A stretch of 64,000 bases of DNA from an uncultured Verrucomicrobiota bacterium (GCA_903922605.1 CAIXUG010000001.1:111147-175146); one strand, 5' to 3'. Counted from the stretch's first letter, positions 14,717 to 24,550 are shown. Notes: generated from the letters alone by a model not told the origin. A program made the numbers and translations.

Positions 14717-17482
14717 TCAGGGCGCGGACTTCGGAGTAGGCGCCGCGAGGAGCCACGCGAGCAGCCCGGCAACGTCCGCCTGCGTGAGCCCGGCTTCCAG
14801 ACCTTCGGGCATGAGGGAGCGGCCCTCGGATTTGAGTCCGGTCAGTCGCGCGCGTGAAAATGTGGTCTCCGTGCCGCCCGCGAGCTTCAGCGTCACGGCC
14901 GAATCAGCTTCGCGCACCAACAGGCCCGTGACCGGCTCGGCGTCCTTCGGTTCGGCCGTCCAGGCGGCGAAATTCGGGGCGACCTCGCGGTTCGGATCGA
15001 GGATGGACACCAACAGCCGGTTCGGCCCGTTGGCCACGACGGAGGCCAGGTCCGGCCCGACCGCCCGGCCTTCACCCCGCAAAGCGTGGCAAGTGGCACA
15101 ACGCTCGCGGAAAATGACGGCCCCACGCTGGGGGTTGCCGCGTAGGTCCAGCGCCGGCAGAAATGCGGCCAGCACGGCCAGGCGGTCGGGATTGGGCGGG
15201 GGCAGCTTGAAGGCCTTGGGTTTGGGCGGCGGATTGGTCACCAGTTGCCAGGCCTGCACGAAGGCGGCGGGCACGGGCGGCGCGAACTTTGCCACCATTG
15301 CGTTGTGCCGTTCCATGCCCAGTCCGTCGGCGAACGCGGAGGCGACAGTCGCGGCGACCGGCGCATCCGACCAACCGGCCAAGGCATCCAGAACGAGCTG
15401 GGTGTCGCCCGGTTCACCCCGGCGGCCCAGCACGCGGGCAAGTTCGGCCAGAGCGGGAACCAATTCGGCAGCGGGCGGCCGGATCAGCGTCGGCACCAGT
15501 TCACGCCAAAGCATCGCTTCAACTCCGCTGGCGGAGTGAATGGCCGCCGACTGCACCATCGCCGGCCCTCGGCGAATCAGCCCCGCGAGTGGCCCCACCC
15601 GCTGCCCGGGCGCCAGCCGGCCGAGGGCCAAGGCGAGTTCAAGCCGGGCCAGCGGATCGGTCTCCGTCGCGGCCGCCGACTGCAAACGCTCCTGATATTT
15701 CGCCTCGTCGGCCAGCGATCCGGCCAGTTCCGCCGCCAGAAGTTGGTATGCGTGCCGGCGGACTGCGGCGGCGGAATCGTTGACGGCGGCTAGCAGATCG
15801 GCTTCGGAAACTCCGCCCAGCGCGGCCAGCAGATGCAGCGCGTGCAGCCGGCCAATGGCGTTGGTCGGGTTGAGGGCTAGTTTTCGCAGGCTGGGCCGCA
15901 CCCTCGGATCTGCGTGCTCACTGAGCAGCCGGGCTGCTGTGTCGCGATGCCATCCGTTCGGATGCGCCAACAGCGCAATGAGCGCGTCGGTGTCTGCACC
16001 CGTGATTTTGGAGCGCGCGGCCGAAGCTACGAACGTTTCGGGCTGAAGTCGCCACAGGCGCCCGCGTTCACGGCCGCTGTCCAGATCGAGGTTCTTCTTC
16101 AGGTTCTCGGGCAGCGACCACGGGTGCTCAATGGTCTCGCGATACATGTCGATCACCCAAAGGCAGCCGTCAGGCGCGTTGTAGAACTGCACCGGGCGAA
16201 ACCAGTTGTCGGTGCTGGCGAGAAATTCGGACTGCTGCTCGTCCGCCGCCCGTTCACCGATGAGCAGGATGCCGTCGGGTGCTGGGCGCAGTTTCTTCCG
16301 GTGAACGAGGTTGCTGCCCGCATCGCCGATGAAGGCGTCGCCGGAAAAGTTCGGCCCGTAAGCATCGCCCCGGTAGAGTGTCACCCCAGTAGCACCAGTG
16401 AAATAACCGCTGGGCCGGCCACCGCCCTCGACCGGGCCTTCCACCAATCCTGCCACGCGCCAGCGGGTGCGCAGCACGCGCCACGGCTCGTCAGGGCTGC
16501 GTCGGAAAACTTCCGCGCTCGGCCCGTCGGCAGCGATGCTCGCGCGGGAGGCCGGCAGTTCATGCAAGGGATTGGACGGCGCTTCGAGATCATCAAAGGT
16601 GATCAACTGGAGATGATCCGAATTGGAGCAGACGAATTTTCGCCCCGTGTCGTCGAAGCTCATGCCGTGCTGCCCGCCACCGGTTTCCGCGCGCAGTTCG
16701 AGCGTGTGCGGATCAAAGGCGAAATCCCGGCCCCGGAGATTCACGACATTGGTCGGAGGGGGAATCGAACCCCCGGTTCGTTTAAGCGCCGCCGCCGCGC
16801 GCGCGCGCCAACTGCGCGTGAATTCGCTGTCGATCAGCCGCACCTTGCCGCCGCTCATGCTCGTCGCGCCGTGGATGCGGTCGTCGAGCCCCCACTGGAA
16901 GGAATTCATGAGCGCCTGCACGTTCAGCTTGTTCGTGGCGTAGGGCGCGTAGTCGCTGGCAAAACCGGTGAAGACCACCTCATGCACATCGGCCACGCCG
17001 TCCCCATTCGTGTCCTTGGCGTAGATGATGTCCGGCGTCGCCCCGATGAACACGCCGCCATCCCAGCAGGTAACGGCGGTCGGCCAAGGTAGGTCCGCGA
17101 GGAACACCGTCGCCTTGTCGAAGTGTCCGTCGCCATCGGTATCTTCCAGGAGCTTGATGCGGCCGAGGTGTTCCGGGCGGCGCTCGGAATAATCGCGCAT
17201 CTCGACCACGTAGGCACGGCCATGTTCATCCACCGTGACCGCGACCGGGCTGGAAATAAGGGGTTCGGCCGCGACGAGCTCGGCGCGGAAGCCGGGCCGC
17301 AGCGTGAACGTCGCGGCGGCCTGGGCCGGCTCGGTGGCGGGCACGCGCGGCAGCTGTTCCGGGGCGACAGTGGGTTCGGCGGCCCGGCCGGCAGATGCCA
17401 GCAGGAGCAGGGGCAGCAGACGACGAAGAAGCACCACGGGATGAAAACTCGACGCCGGGACCAGGGCGAGCCGCAGTTTCAA
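14717..17482 (-). CDS. PVC-type haem-binding CxxCH protein (PQQ-like propeller, HEAT, cytochrome c)
   Basis: A 921-residue secreted protein. After a signal peptide (about 1-34) comes a soluble-glucose-dehydrogenase-like beta-propeller with DTDGDG and DTNGDG calcium-loop motifs, IHGATSMSGGKV, the LRGRDFAFDP segment and VQFYNAPDGCLWVIDMYRE, then alpha-helical HEAT-like repeats (about 500-770), and a C-terminal cytochrome c domain with CATCH at 795-799 and a late methionine ligand candidate (SLMPEG). These proteins are a hallmark of Planctomycetota and Verrucomicrobiota and are thought to oxidise sugars or related compounds in the periplasm. The segment encoding RTGGSIPPPTN has a tRNA T-arm-like sequence on the coding strand (see findings). 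Confidence 0.92.
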   Translation of the reverse strand: MKLRLALVPASSFHPVVLLRRLLPLLLLASAGRAAEPTVAPEQLPRVPATEPAQAAATFTLRPGFRAELVAAEPLISSPVAVTVDEHGRAYVVEMRDYSERRPEHLGRIKLLEDTDGDGHFDKATVFLADLPWPTAVTCWDGGVFIGATPDIIYAKDTNGDGVADVHEVVFTGFASDYAPYATNKLNVQALMNSFQWGLDDRIHGATSMSGGKVRLIDSEFTRSWRARAAAALKRTGGSIPPPTNVVNLRGRDFAFDPHTLELRAETGGGQHGMSFDDTGRKFVCSNSDHLQLITFDDLEAPSNPLHELPASRASIAADGPSAEVFRRSPDEPWRVLRTRWRVAGLVEGPVEGGGRPSGYFTGATGVTLYRGDAYGPNFSGDAFIGDAGSNLVHRKKLRPAPDGILLIGERAADEQQSEFLASTDNWFRPVQFYNAPDGCLWVIDMYRETIEHPWSLPENLKKNLDLDSGRERGRLWRLQPETFVASAARSKITGADTDALIALLAHPNGWHRDTAARLLSEHADPRVRPSLRKLALNPTNAIGRLHALHLLAALGGVSEADLLAAVNDSAAAVRRHAYQLLAAELAGSLADEAKYQERLQSAAATETDPLARLELALALGRLAPGQRVGPLAGLIRRGPAMVQSAAIHSASGVEAMLWRELVPTLIRPPAAELVPALAELARVLGRRGEPGDTQLVLDALAGWSDAPVAATVASAFADGLGMERHNAMVAKFAPPVPAAFVQAWQLVTNPPPKPKAFKLPPPNPDRLAVLAAFLPALDLRGNPQRGAVIFRERCATCHALRGEGRAVGPDLASVVANGPNRLLVSILDPNREVAPNFAAWTAEPKDAEPVTGLLVREADSAVTLKLAGGTETTFSRARLTGLKSEGRSLMPEGLEAGLTQADVAGLLAWLLAAPTPKSAP

Positions 17483-17630
17483 AAACGCGCCCCCGAATCG
17501 GGGGATGAGGCAAAGAGCCTACCCAACAGACCGCCGCCCAACTTCCTACTCTTCGTCTTCTTCTCAATTGGAATCTCCGTGCGTTCTGCGATGTCGAATG
17601 GAGAAGGGCGACTAAATCAAACCAATCACA

Positions 17631-18578
17631 TCACTTGCCGGCCCTTTTTGAGGTGGATGCAATGAAACCGGCTGTTTCATTCCACCATGCCTCAGGCATG
17701 GCCAACTTACCCTTTGTATCCCTCACCATCAGCTTGTTTCTCGCGAGAATTTCCGAAGTCAGATCTAACATGTTCCCGCTCATGGAATCACATCCAGACT
17801 TGAGCCGGTTCAGGAATGCCGAGGAAACACGGACGAAGCCATGAACATTCGCAGTCTCGTGCGGCTCGGAAACGGCCAACTGATCGCACATAATTGAAAG
17901 CTGGATCAAATTGGAGCAGGACAGACTTGAGACAAGCCGCTTGTTCTCCAACAAGCCACTGACCCGCTGCCCTAGCGGAAGAATGTTGAACATGGAAAGC
18001 ACCTCAGCTTCCGCCTGTGCGATGTCGGCTTCCTGTTTGGTGAATGCGCATCCGGCAGACTGGTGAGCGAGCTCGTTAAACACAGTCTCGTAATAGGCGT
18101 GAGGTTTGGCATTTCCGGATATGACGAATCTCATGCCCTCTGCCACATGGCCCATTTTCAACTGTTCAATCCCGATAAGATAATGAGGCAGCGAATTGTT
18201 CGTATTCGCATCAAACCATTGTCGGCAGAAGCGACCGGTCTCTTTGGACCCGACATTCATGGCCAGATTACAGAGGGCTGGCGAATATGACGGATTCGCG
18301 TCGAGAGCAGCACGAAGCAGATCTTCCCGGGATCTTGAATCCAGCAATGTCCGCAGTTGGGGCCTGAAGGCGCGACATTCTGCAAATCTGGTCAATAGAA
18401 TTGCCCGTGATTGGGACGATAGCGAAGAAGGATTTGCTATCAGACTTTCTACCGAGAATGAATTCGTATCGGCGTCAACGTAGGATTTGGCAAGCGCAGC
18501 ACACCACGTCTGGCCGGTACTCAAATACGGCATCAGGCATAGGCACAGAAAGAACGAAATCAATCGGGCGACGTTCAT
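17631..18578 (-). CDS. Secreted helical-repeat protein of unknown function
   Basis: A 315-residue protein with a signal peptide (ARLISFFLCLCLMPYLSTGQ). The mature region is alpha-helical with paired alanine/leucine patterns and an occasional TPR-like phase (NPSYSPALCNLAMN, LPHYLIGIEQLKMGHVAEGM); no family is recognised. It is visibly poorer in GC and richer in serine and asparagine than its neighbours, which suggests weak expression or recent acquisition. The 148 bases between it and the PVC haem gene contain only a CCCCCGA-A-TCGGGGG mini-hairpin just before the latter's start. Confidence 0.65.
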   Translation of the reverse strand: MNVARLISFFLCLCLMPYLSTGQTWCAALAKSYVDADTNSFSVESLIANPSSLSSQSRAILLTRFAECRAFRPQLRTLLDSRSREDLLRAALDANPSYSPALCNLAMNVGSKETGRFCRQWFDANTNNSLPHYLIGIEQLKMGHVAEGMRFVISGNAKPHAYYETVFNELAHQSAGCAFTKQEADIAQAEAEVLSMFNILPLGQRVSGLLENKRLVSSLSCSNLIQLSIMCDQLAVSEPHETANVHGFVRVSSAFLNRLKSGCDSMSGNMLDLTSEILARNKLMVRDTKGKLAMPEAWWNETAGFIASTSKRAGK

Positions 18579-18666
18579 ATGGCTGTGGATAGATTTGCAA
18601 TTCGACCAGACTGAGATTCACCCCGCTTTTGGAAACTGACAAGGGTTTGCGCTGAGGAGGCTGCCT

Positions 18667-19431
18667 TCACCCAAACTTCAGCTTCTCCTCGACCTCGCGC
18701 AGGCCGCGGGACATCGGCAGCTTCTTGCCGTCGTGCAGGATTACGACGTGTTCGCCGGGGGCGATAGATTGAAGTTCCTTCACGCGGTCGAGGTTCACAA
18801 TGGCCGAGCGGCTGAGGCGTAGAAAAGTATCCGGTGACAGCTGTTCCTCCAGCGTACCGATGGTCTCGCGGATGATGTGGCTCTCCTTGCCCACGTGCAG
18901 GACGACGTAGTTGCCGGAGGCCTCGATCCAGTCGATGTGCGCCGTCTTCACGAAGGTGACGCGCTCGCCGTTTTTCACAGCAATACGGGTCAGGTGCTGT
19001 GCGGCCTTGGGACTGCGTTCCTCGAGCAGGTCCAGCAGACGCTGCGAGACATTCTGCGACTGTTTCGAAACGAGCTGTTCGCGCGCCCGTTGCAGGGCGT
19101 CACGCAGGCGGACGGGCTTGCAGGGTTTCAACAAGTAATCGAGCGCGTGCGCCTCGAAGGCCTTCACGGCGTGCTGGTCGAAGGCGGTGACGAAGATTAC
19201 GAGTGGCAACTCTGCGCGATCCAGCGTGCGGAGCACACCGAAGCCATCCAGGCCGGGCATCTGGATGTCGAGCAGCACCACGTCGGGATGCAGCGAGCGG
19301 ATGGCCACTACGGCCGCCTCGCCATCGGACGCCTCGCCCACCACTTCCGCCTCGGCCTCGGAAGCGAGCAGCATCCGCAGCCGTTCGCGGGCGAGCGGTT
19401 CGTCATCCACGATGAGCACCCGGAGTTTCAT
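18667..19431 (-). CDS. LytTR-type response regulator
   Basis: A 254-residue two-domain regulator. The receiver (1-120) has acidic Asp9-Asp10, phospho-acceptor Asp55 in LLDIQMPG, and Lys102 in LLKPCKP. The C-terminal LytTR DNA-binding domain (about 145-250) has the usual FVKTAHIDWIEASGNYVVLH and FLRLSRSAIVNLDRVKEL strands. Its start overlaps the stop of the sensor kinase gene by four bases, so the pair is co-translated. Such pairs often control cell-envelope or export genes; targets are not evident from this window. Confidence 0.93.
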   Translation of the reverse strand: MKLRVLIVDDEPLARERLRMLLASEAEAEVVGEASDGEAAVVAIRSLHPDVVLLDIQMPGLDGFGVLRTLDRAELPLVIFVTAFDQHAVKAFEAHALDYLLKPCKPVRLRDALQRAREQLVSKQSQNVSQRLLDLLEERSPKAAQHLTRIAVKNGERVTFVKTAHIDWIEASGNYVVLHVGKESHIIRETIGTLEEQLSPDTFLRLSRSAIVNLDRVKELQSIAPGEHVVILHDGKKLPMSRGLREVEEKLKFG

Positions 19432-20663
19432 TCGGCAGTGGAAGTTGAAGCGGCGAGGGTGATCAGCTCGGTGTGAAACGGCAGGATGATTTCCACGGCG
19501 AGCCCGCCTGCCGGACCGTCCTTCAATTCCAACCGGGCCGCCTCGCCGTACAGTTCACGCAGGCGCGCCCGCGTGTTCGCGAGGCCGATGCCTTCACGCC
19601 CGGAAGCCGCCGGCGTCGATTTCAGACCGACTCCGTTGTCACGCACCACGAGCCGGACCAGGCCATCCGCCCGGCTGGCGGTGATCGTCAGCAAACCCGC
19701 TTGGCGGCTCGGTTCCAGCCCGTGCCGGATGGCGTTCTCCACCAGCGGTTGGAGGATCAGCGAGGGTACCAGCGCCGACAGCACCTCGGGCGCAATCTCG
19801 CGGGTCACGCGCAGGCGCTCGCCAAAGCGCACCTGCTCGATGGCCAGATAATGGTCGAGAAAATCGAGTTCCTGCCGCAGCGGGATTTCCTGCTGGTCGG
19901 CCGTTTCCAAGGTCAGGCGCAGGAAGTCGCTCAGGTTGCCGATCATCTCGTCCGCCCGGCGGGCATCTCGATGGACAAGCGTGGAGATGGCGTTGAGCGT
20001 GTTGAAGAGGAAGTGCGGCTGGAGCTGCATGCGCAGAGCCTGCAGCTTGGCCTGGGCCAGGCCGGCGGCCAGTTCGAGGGCCTTGCGCTCGCGGTCCAAC
20101 GAGCGGCGGTAGAAAAGCGAGGCATGGGCGACGCTCACGATGATCCAGTAAATCGGCAGGTTGACCCGGGCCCGTGCGGAAAATCCGCCTCCGGGCAGTA
20201 CATGCGGTCCCGGCGGACGCTGCCGGTGTTCCGGATTCCGTTCACGTTCGCGTTCGCGTTCAGGATCTTCCGGCAGCGGTCGCGGGGGCAGGCCGTTCTC
20301 CGGGTCTTCACCGCCCCGGTAGTGACGAGCCAGCGCCTCCCGGGGCGGCCGGGCCGCCGGCTCGATGAAGTGCGAGATCCATTCGCAGGCCACAAGGGTG
20401 ACGATGCAGGCCGCCAGATGGACGATAAGACTTGCCGGCCAGCGGCCACGTTCGAGCGGAAACTGCAGGGCCAGCGCAAAGACCAGCGGCGTCAGCGGCA
20501 CCCACGGGGCCCAGTCATGGATCGGAAAGCGCAACGCCTGCTGCCATTCCAGTGAGCCGGTCACGACCAGCTGCGCGGCGAAGGCCAGGCCGAGCACCGT
20601 CCAGAAGAGGAGGCTCCAGAGGCCGGCAAGCAGCAGGGACCGGAGCCGGAAGGGCGGGCGCAT
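19428..20663 (-). CDS. LytS/YehU-type sensor histidine kinase
   Basis: About 411 residues from ATG 20663, chosen because it leads directly into a membrane segment. Four hydrophobic segments (roughly 9-34, 52-70, 77-97 and a segment near 165-185) are followed by a coiled region and the His_kinase domain with His217 in LQPHFLFNTLNAI, then an HATPase with ENAIRHGLEP, DNGVGL and GREGIGLANTRARL. A loop between membrane segments has a hexanucleotide run giving ERERERER. It is coupled to the LytTR regulator downstream. Confidence 0.9.
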   Translation of the reverse strand: MRPPFRLRSLLLAGLWSLLFWTVLGLAFAAQLVVTGSLEWQQALRFPIHDWAPWVPLTPLVFALALQFPLERGRWPASLIVHLAACIVTLVACEWISHFIEPAARPPREALARHYRGGEDPENGLPPRPLPEDPERERERERNPEHRQRPPGPHVLPGGGFSARARVNLPIYWIIVSVAHASLFYRRSLDRERKALELAAGLAQAKLQALRMQLQPHFLFNTLNAISTLVHRDARRADEMIGNLSDFLRLTLETADQQEIPLRQELDFLDHYLAIEQVRFGERLRVTREIAPEVLSALVPSLILQPLVENAIRHGLEPSRQAGLLTITASRADGLVRLVVRDNGVGLKSTPAASGREGIGLANTRARLRELYGEAARLELKDGPAGGLAVEIILPFHTELITLAASTSTAE

Positions 20664-20707
20664 GGGAAAACAGTGGCGGGCGGGGATGTCGGGGAGGAAG
20701 CGAAAAG

Positions 20708-20737
20708 AAAGGCCCGCCAGCGAACCAGCGGGCCTTT
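20708..20737 (-). terminator. Rho-independent terminator after EF-hand gene
   Basis: A perfect 10-base stem (AAAGGCCCGC and its complement) with a 10-base loop lies 30 bases past the EF-hand stop. On the minus strand the stem is followed by a T-rich stretch. It separates that gene from the LytS operon. Confidence 0.8.
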
Positions 20738-20766
20738 GCACCTGTCAACTCACACCAACCTACAAT

Positions 20767-21498
20767 TTAGCGGCGCGGCCCGGGAGCGATCACCGTGGGC
20801 GCGTTGTCCGGGGCCGGAGCCGAGGAGTCGGCACCGCCTTGCGGCGGCTGCGGATGGGCTGGGGGGAAGGCCCCACTGTCGATGTCCGCCTTCAGCGCGG
20901 CCCGCTCGGCCGCGTCCAGCTGGCCATCCTTGTTCACGTCATACTTGGCCAGCGGGCCACCTTCGGGACGATGACCACGACCTTCCGGACCACCGGGGCC
21001 CCCGGGGCCGTGGCCGCCCTTCCCTTCAGGCCGATACTTGTCCATGACCGCATCGAGCTTTTCCAGGGTCACGCCGAGCGCGGTGGCCAGGGCCTGGCGG
21101 TTGGCCTCGCGCTGCTCTTTCGTGGGCTGTTCGCCCTTCGCCGCCGGATGGACCTGCTTGAAGGCCGCGCGGAACTGCTCCGGCGTCACGCCCAGATCCT
21201 TCGCGATCAGATCGACCGGGCGGCCATGGTCCTCGGGGTTGCCCTGCGGCAGGGTCACCTTGCCCGCGTCAATGTCGGCCTTCAGGGCGGCGCGCTCGGC
21301 CTCGTTCAGCTTGCCGTCCTTGTCGAGGTCGTACTGGGCGAGAATCTCGGGCGGCAACGGGCGGTGGCCGTGGCCTTCGCCCCGGGGGCCGTGTTTCGGC
21401 GCGGGATCGGCCGGGGCCGTCGTATCGTCCGCGCGGGAGTTGAGGGCGAAGAGCGCGGTGAGCGCGCTGGCCACGAGGAGGGGGAACTGGTGTTTCAT
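20767..21498 (-). CDS. Secreted EF-hand protein
   Basis: A 243-residue protein with a signal peptide (HQFPLLVASALTALFALNSRA). Two calcium-binding EF-hand loops, YDLDKDGKLNEAE and YDVNKDGQLDAAE, each followed by a near-identical AERAALKADID helix, sit at the two ends of the mature chain and look like an internal duplication. The middle is alanine-rich helical (LGVTPEQF, LGVTLEKL repeated) and the linkers are proline/glycine/histidine-rich. It is a probable periplasmic calcium-responsive or structural protein. It is transcribed alone, ending at the terminator before the LytS gene. Confidence 0.85.
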   Translation of the reverse strand: MKHQFPLLVASALTALFALNSRADDTTAPADPAPKHGPRGEGHGHRPLPPEILAQYDLDKDGKLNEAERAALKADIDAGKVTLPQGNPEDHGRPVDLIAKDLGVTPEQFRAAFKQVHPAAKGEQPTKEQREANRQALATALGVTLEKLDAVMDKYRPEGKGGHGPGGPGGPEGRGHRPEGGPLAKYDVNKDGQLDAAERAALKADIDSGAFPPAHPQPPQGGADSSAPAPDNAPTVIAPGPRR

Positions 21499-21722
21499 AG
21501 TGTTGCTGTGTTTTGTGTTTTGTTTATTTCCGCCGGTCGCGCACCGCTCGGGTGCTCGTCCGATCTGGGCACAACTTACGGCCTGCCGCGCTCCGCACGA
21601 TGAATTGGGGATGAAACCGCCCGCTGCTGTCACGAAAGCGCCCTCAGCCGGGATGAAAGCTCGCAAGAACGGTCGGAGCTGATAGGGTCCGACCATAAGG
21701 CGCGGTGAACCGGGCCTGCACC

Positions 21723-23107
21723 ATGTCAAAACCTTCCCCCTTGCAGATCACCAACCTCAATCCGGATGCGAACATCGGGGCCAGCGCCTGGCTGGTGGGC
21801 CTGGATGGGTACCGCATCCTGCTGGATGCCGGCACGCATCCGCGCCGCGATGGCAATGCCAGCCTGCCGCTCTTTGAGCAGGTTCGCGACGAGCCCGTGG
21901 ATGCGATCGCGATCTCCCACTGCCATTTCGACCACGTCGGCGCGCTGCCAGTGGCGCTGCGGTACTTCTCCCATGCCCGGGTGATGATGACCGACCACAG
22001 CTACTTCATCGTGGAACGGGTGCTGCACAACTCGGTCAACGTGATGACGCGCCAGCGCCAGGAGCTGGGCATCCGCGAATACCCGCTCTACACGCACGAG
22101 GAGGTGGACGATTACGCCTCCGTGTTTCAGGGCATGCCGTATCGCCGCGAGGTCGAATGGGCCCACAAGCGCGGCCGGCTGCCCGCGCCCACGCTGGAAT
22201 TCTTTGATGCCGGCCATGCGCTGGGCTCCGCCGGCGTGCTGGTGAAAAGCGGCAAGCACTCGCTCTTCTATTCGGGTGACGTTTGCTTCCACGACCAGTC
22301 CATCCTGCGCGCAGCGCAATTCAAGGACGTCCGGGCCGACACGCTGATTCTCGAAACCACCCGGGAGCCCATCAGGTGCCGCCCGGCTTTTCACGCCAGG
22401 CCGAGCTGGAACGTCTGTCCACCGCCATCAAGGGTGTCCTCGACCGCAAGGGCTGCGTGCTCGTCCCGGCCTTCGGTCTGGGACGCACCCAGGAAATATT
22501 GGCGGCGCTGGCCCTGCTCATGCAGGCCGGCAAACTCCGTAAACAGCAGGTTTATATTGGCGGGCTGGGCCGGATCTTTACCGAGATTTACGACCTGCTG
22601 GCCCAGCGAACCAACCGTAACCACCCCGACCTGCTCCTGACCCGCGCGCTCGACCTCACGGTGCTGTCGTCCAAGGATCTGGCCGGATTAAGCTTGGGAG
22701 GCGGCCGGATTTTCGTCCTCACCGCCGGGATGATGAGCGAGCATACCGCCTCGCATGAACTGACCCAGCGGCTGGCCGGCGACAGACGCCACGGCATCTT
22801 CTTCGTCGGCTATGCCGATCCGGCGTCCCCCGGAGGCCGGCTGCTGGCCTCCCAACCGGGCGAGACCTTCCACTTCAGCGACGAGGCCGGTGAACTGACC
22901 CGGCGCTGCCAGGTGGAGCATTTCGACCTGACCGCCCACGCCAACCGGGATGACCTGCTGGACTTTGTCACCCAAATGTCGCCCAAGGTGGTCATTCTCG
23001 GCCACGGCGACACCGCCGCCCGCGAATGGATCGCCGGCCAGCTCCGCGAGCGGCACCCCAAGTTGCAGGTGCATTGCCCCGGCCCCGGTGAAACCGTGCT
23101 GGCGTAG
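21723..23107 (+). pseudogene. MBL/beta-CASP nuclease-like gene with frameshift
   Basis: The N-terminal part (from ATG 21723) has the MBL motif SHCHFDHVGALP, then DAGHALGSAGVLVKSG and YSGDVCFHDQ, ending LILETTR; the remainder (FSRQAELERL, LVPAFGLGRTQEIL, GMMSEHTASH, LTAHANRDDLLDF, ILGHGDTAAREW) continues in the +1-shifted frame. Adding one base to the GGG run at 22363-22365 would restore the expected ETTRGAHQVP. The family comprises RNA-processing metallo-exonucleases related to CPSF73/RNase J. The loss of one G in a short G run could be a real inactivating mutation or a sequencing error. The motifs on both sides are intact, so decay is recent if real. Confidence 0.85.
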
Positions 23108-23278
23108 CGTGCCAGAGCGGTCCGGAAGCAGCCTTTTGGCCTGCAAAAACTTGTTGTCATGGCTACCGGCGGTTCCTAGTGTCCGCCCGTTGCGCCATTT
23201 TTGGGCGCCGTGGGTGAACTGTTTTTGCCCACGAATGCTGGTCTAAGTTACACAACACACAACGATACACACCCCCTC

Positions 23279-23286
23279 AGGAGGAA
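23279..23286 (+). promoter_or_regulatory. Strong Shine-Dalgarno for the porin
   Basis: AGGAGGAA sits 5 bases before ATG 23292 and 8 bases before the following ATG 23295. It is the best ribosome binding site in the window and fits a highly expressed gene. Confidence 0.8.
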
Positions 23287-23291
23287 CTGAT

Positions 23292-24434
23292 ATGATGAAC
23301 AAGTGGACAGTCGCACTGGCGGCCACAGGCGTGGTCAGCCTCGCCTCGGCGGTGCTCGCGGAAGAGTCGCACCCCCTCAACACGATGCTGCCGTCGACCA
23401 CCCTCAGTGGTTACGTCGACACCTCGGCGATCTGGAATCTCGGCACGGGCAGCGCCCAGGCCGCGCGTTTCGCCAACACCGGCTCTGACCGTCAGGACGG
23501 CTTCAACGTCAACGTGGTCAAGATCGCCCTCGAGAAGCCCCTGGACGAAGGCACCTGGTCGGCCGGCTACAAGGCTGAACTCTGGGCCGGCCCTGACGCT
23601 GCGGCCCTGCCCGGCGCCTTCGGTGGCAGCTTCGGTGGTGCCAGCAACCTCGCCCTCAAGCAGGCCTACGTCGCGCTCCGCGCCCCGGTCGGCAACGGCA
23701 TCGACTTCAAGATCGGTCAATATGACCCGATCATCGGTTACGAAGTTGCCGACAGCGTGGCGAACCCGAACTTCAGCCGTTCGTTCGGCTTCCAGCTCGA
23801 GCCCCTCAGCCACACCGGCATCCTGGCCAACTACCAGTTCACCGACGCCGTCGGCCTCGCCGTTGGCATCGCCGACACCCACTTTGGCGCCATCAACGCC
23901 AAGACCGTCGCCGGCACCCCCCTGGTTGAGTCCCTCAAGACCTATCAGGCCGGCTTGACCCTCAAGGCTCCCGAGAGCTGGGGCTGGCTCGCCGGTTCCT
24001 CGCTGTATGCGGGCGTGATTGACGGCGGCATTTCCAACGCCAAGGACAGCCTGAGCCTGTACACGGGCGCCTCGATCTCCACCCCGATCAAGGCCCTCAG
24101 CCTCGGCGTCTCCTACGACTACCTGGCCAACGGCTCGTTCAGTGGCTCCTACGCCAACGCCTACGCGGTCTATGTCACCTATCAGCTCACGGAGAAGCTG
24201 AAGGCCAACCTGCGTGGTGAGTATGCCAACTCCAGCGGTGGCATCTTCATCGCCGGCAACAACGACGAGAAGATCGCGGGCGTCACCGCCACGTTGGACT
24301 ACGCCCTCTGGGCCAACGTCGTGACCCGCGCCGAGTTCCGTTGGGACCACATCGCCGGCGGCAGCAACATGAACGGCTTCGATGGCCAGCGCAACGACCT
24401 GAGCCTCGCGCTCAACGTCATCTACAAGTTCTAA
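23292..24434 (+). CDS. Outer-membrane beta-barrel porin (OmpL/bbp2-like)
   Basis: A 380-residue protein with a signal peptide (KWTVALAATGVVSLASAVLA) and a mature chain of alternating amphipathic strands with many aromatic girdle residues (SGYVDTSAIWNL, WSAGYKAELWAG, AYAVYVTYQL, RAEFRWDHI) and a C-terminal strand ending in phenylalanine (LALNVIYKF), as in outer-membrane proteins inserted by BamA. Codon use is narrow, a sign of high expression, matching the strong ribosome binding site and the terminator. It is a monocistronic unit. The first or second of the paired ATGs may be the true start. Its transported solute is unknown. Confidence 0.86.
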   Translation: MMNKWTVALAATGVVSLASAVLAEESHPLNTMLPSTTLSGYVDTSAIWNLGTGSAQAARFANTGSDRQDGFNVNVVKIALEKPLDEGTWSAGYKAELWAGPDAAALPGAFGGSFGGASNLALKQAYVALRAPVGNGIDFKIGQYDPIIGYEVADSVANPNFSRSFGFQLEPLSHTGILANYQFTDAVGLAVGIADTHFGAINAKTVAGTPLVESLKTYQAGLTLKAPESWGWLAGSSLYAGVIDGGISNAKDSLSLYTGASISTPIKALSLGVSYDYLANGSFSGSYANAYAVYVTYQLTEKLKANLRGEYANSSGGIFIAGNNDEKIAGVTATLDYALWANVVTRAEFRWDHIAGGSNMNGFDGQRNDLSLALNVIYKF

Positions 24435-24454
24435 GCAACCCCGGTTGCTCTCGA

Positions 24455-24488
24455 AACCTCTTCCGGTTCGCCGGAAGAGGTTTTTTTT
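24455..24488 (+). terminator. Rho-independent terminator of the porin gene
   Basis: The stem AACCTCTTCCGG pairs with CCGGAAGAGGTT across a TTCG tetraloop, followed by eight T's. It lies 20 bases after the porin stop. Confidence 0.95.
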
Positions 24489-24550
24489 GTGCCCTGATCG
24501 GATGATCCGCATTGGTGCCCCCTCTGCGCACGACTTCAAAGCATCGGCAC

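Noticed and set aside
16740..16800. A tRNA gene
   Set aside because: Only a T-arm-like part is present; no D-arm, anticodon or acceptor 5' half is visible, and a protein-coding frame continues through it.
20230..20275. Microsatellite-type hexamer repeat in the LytS gene (ERERERER)
   Set aside because: The run is short and coding, and lies in a variable loop, so phase variation is not supported.
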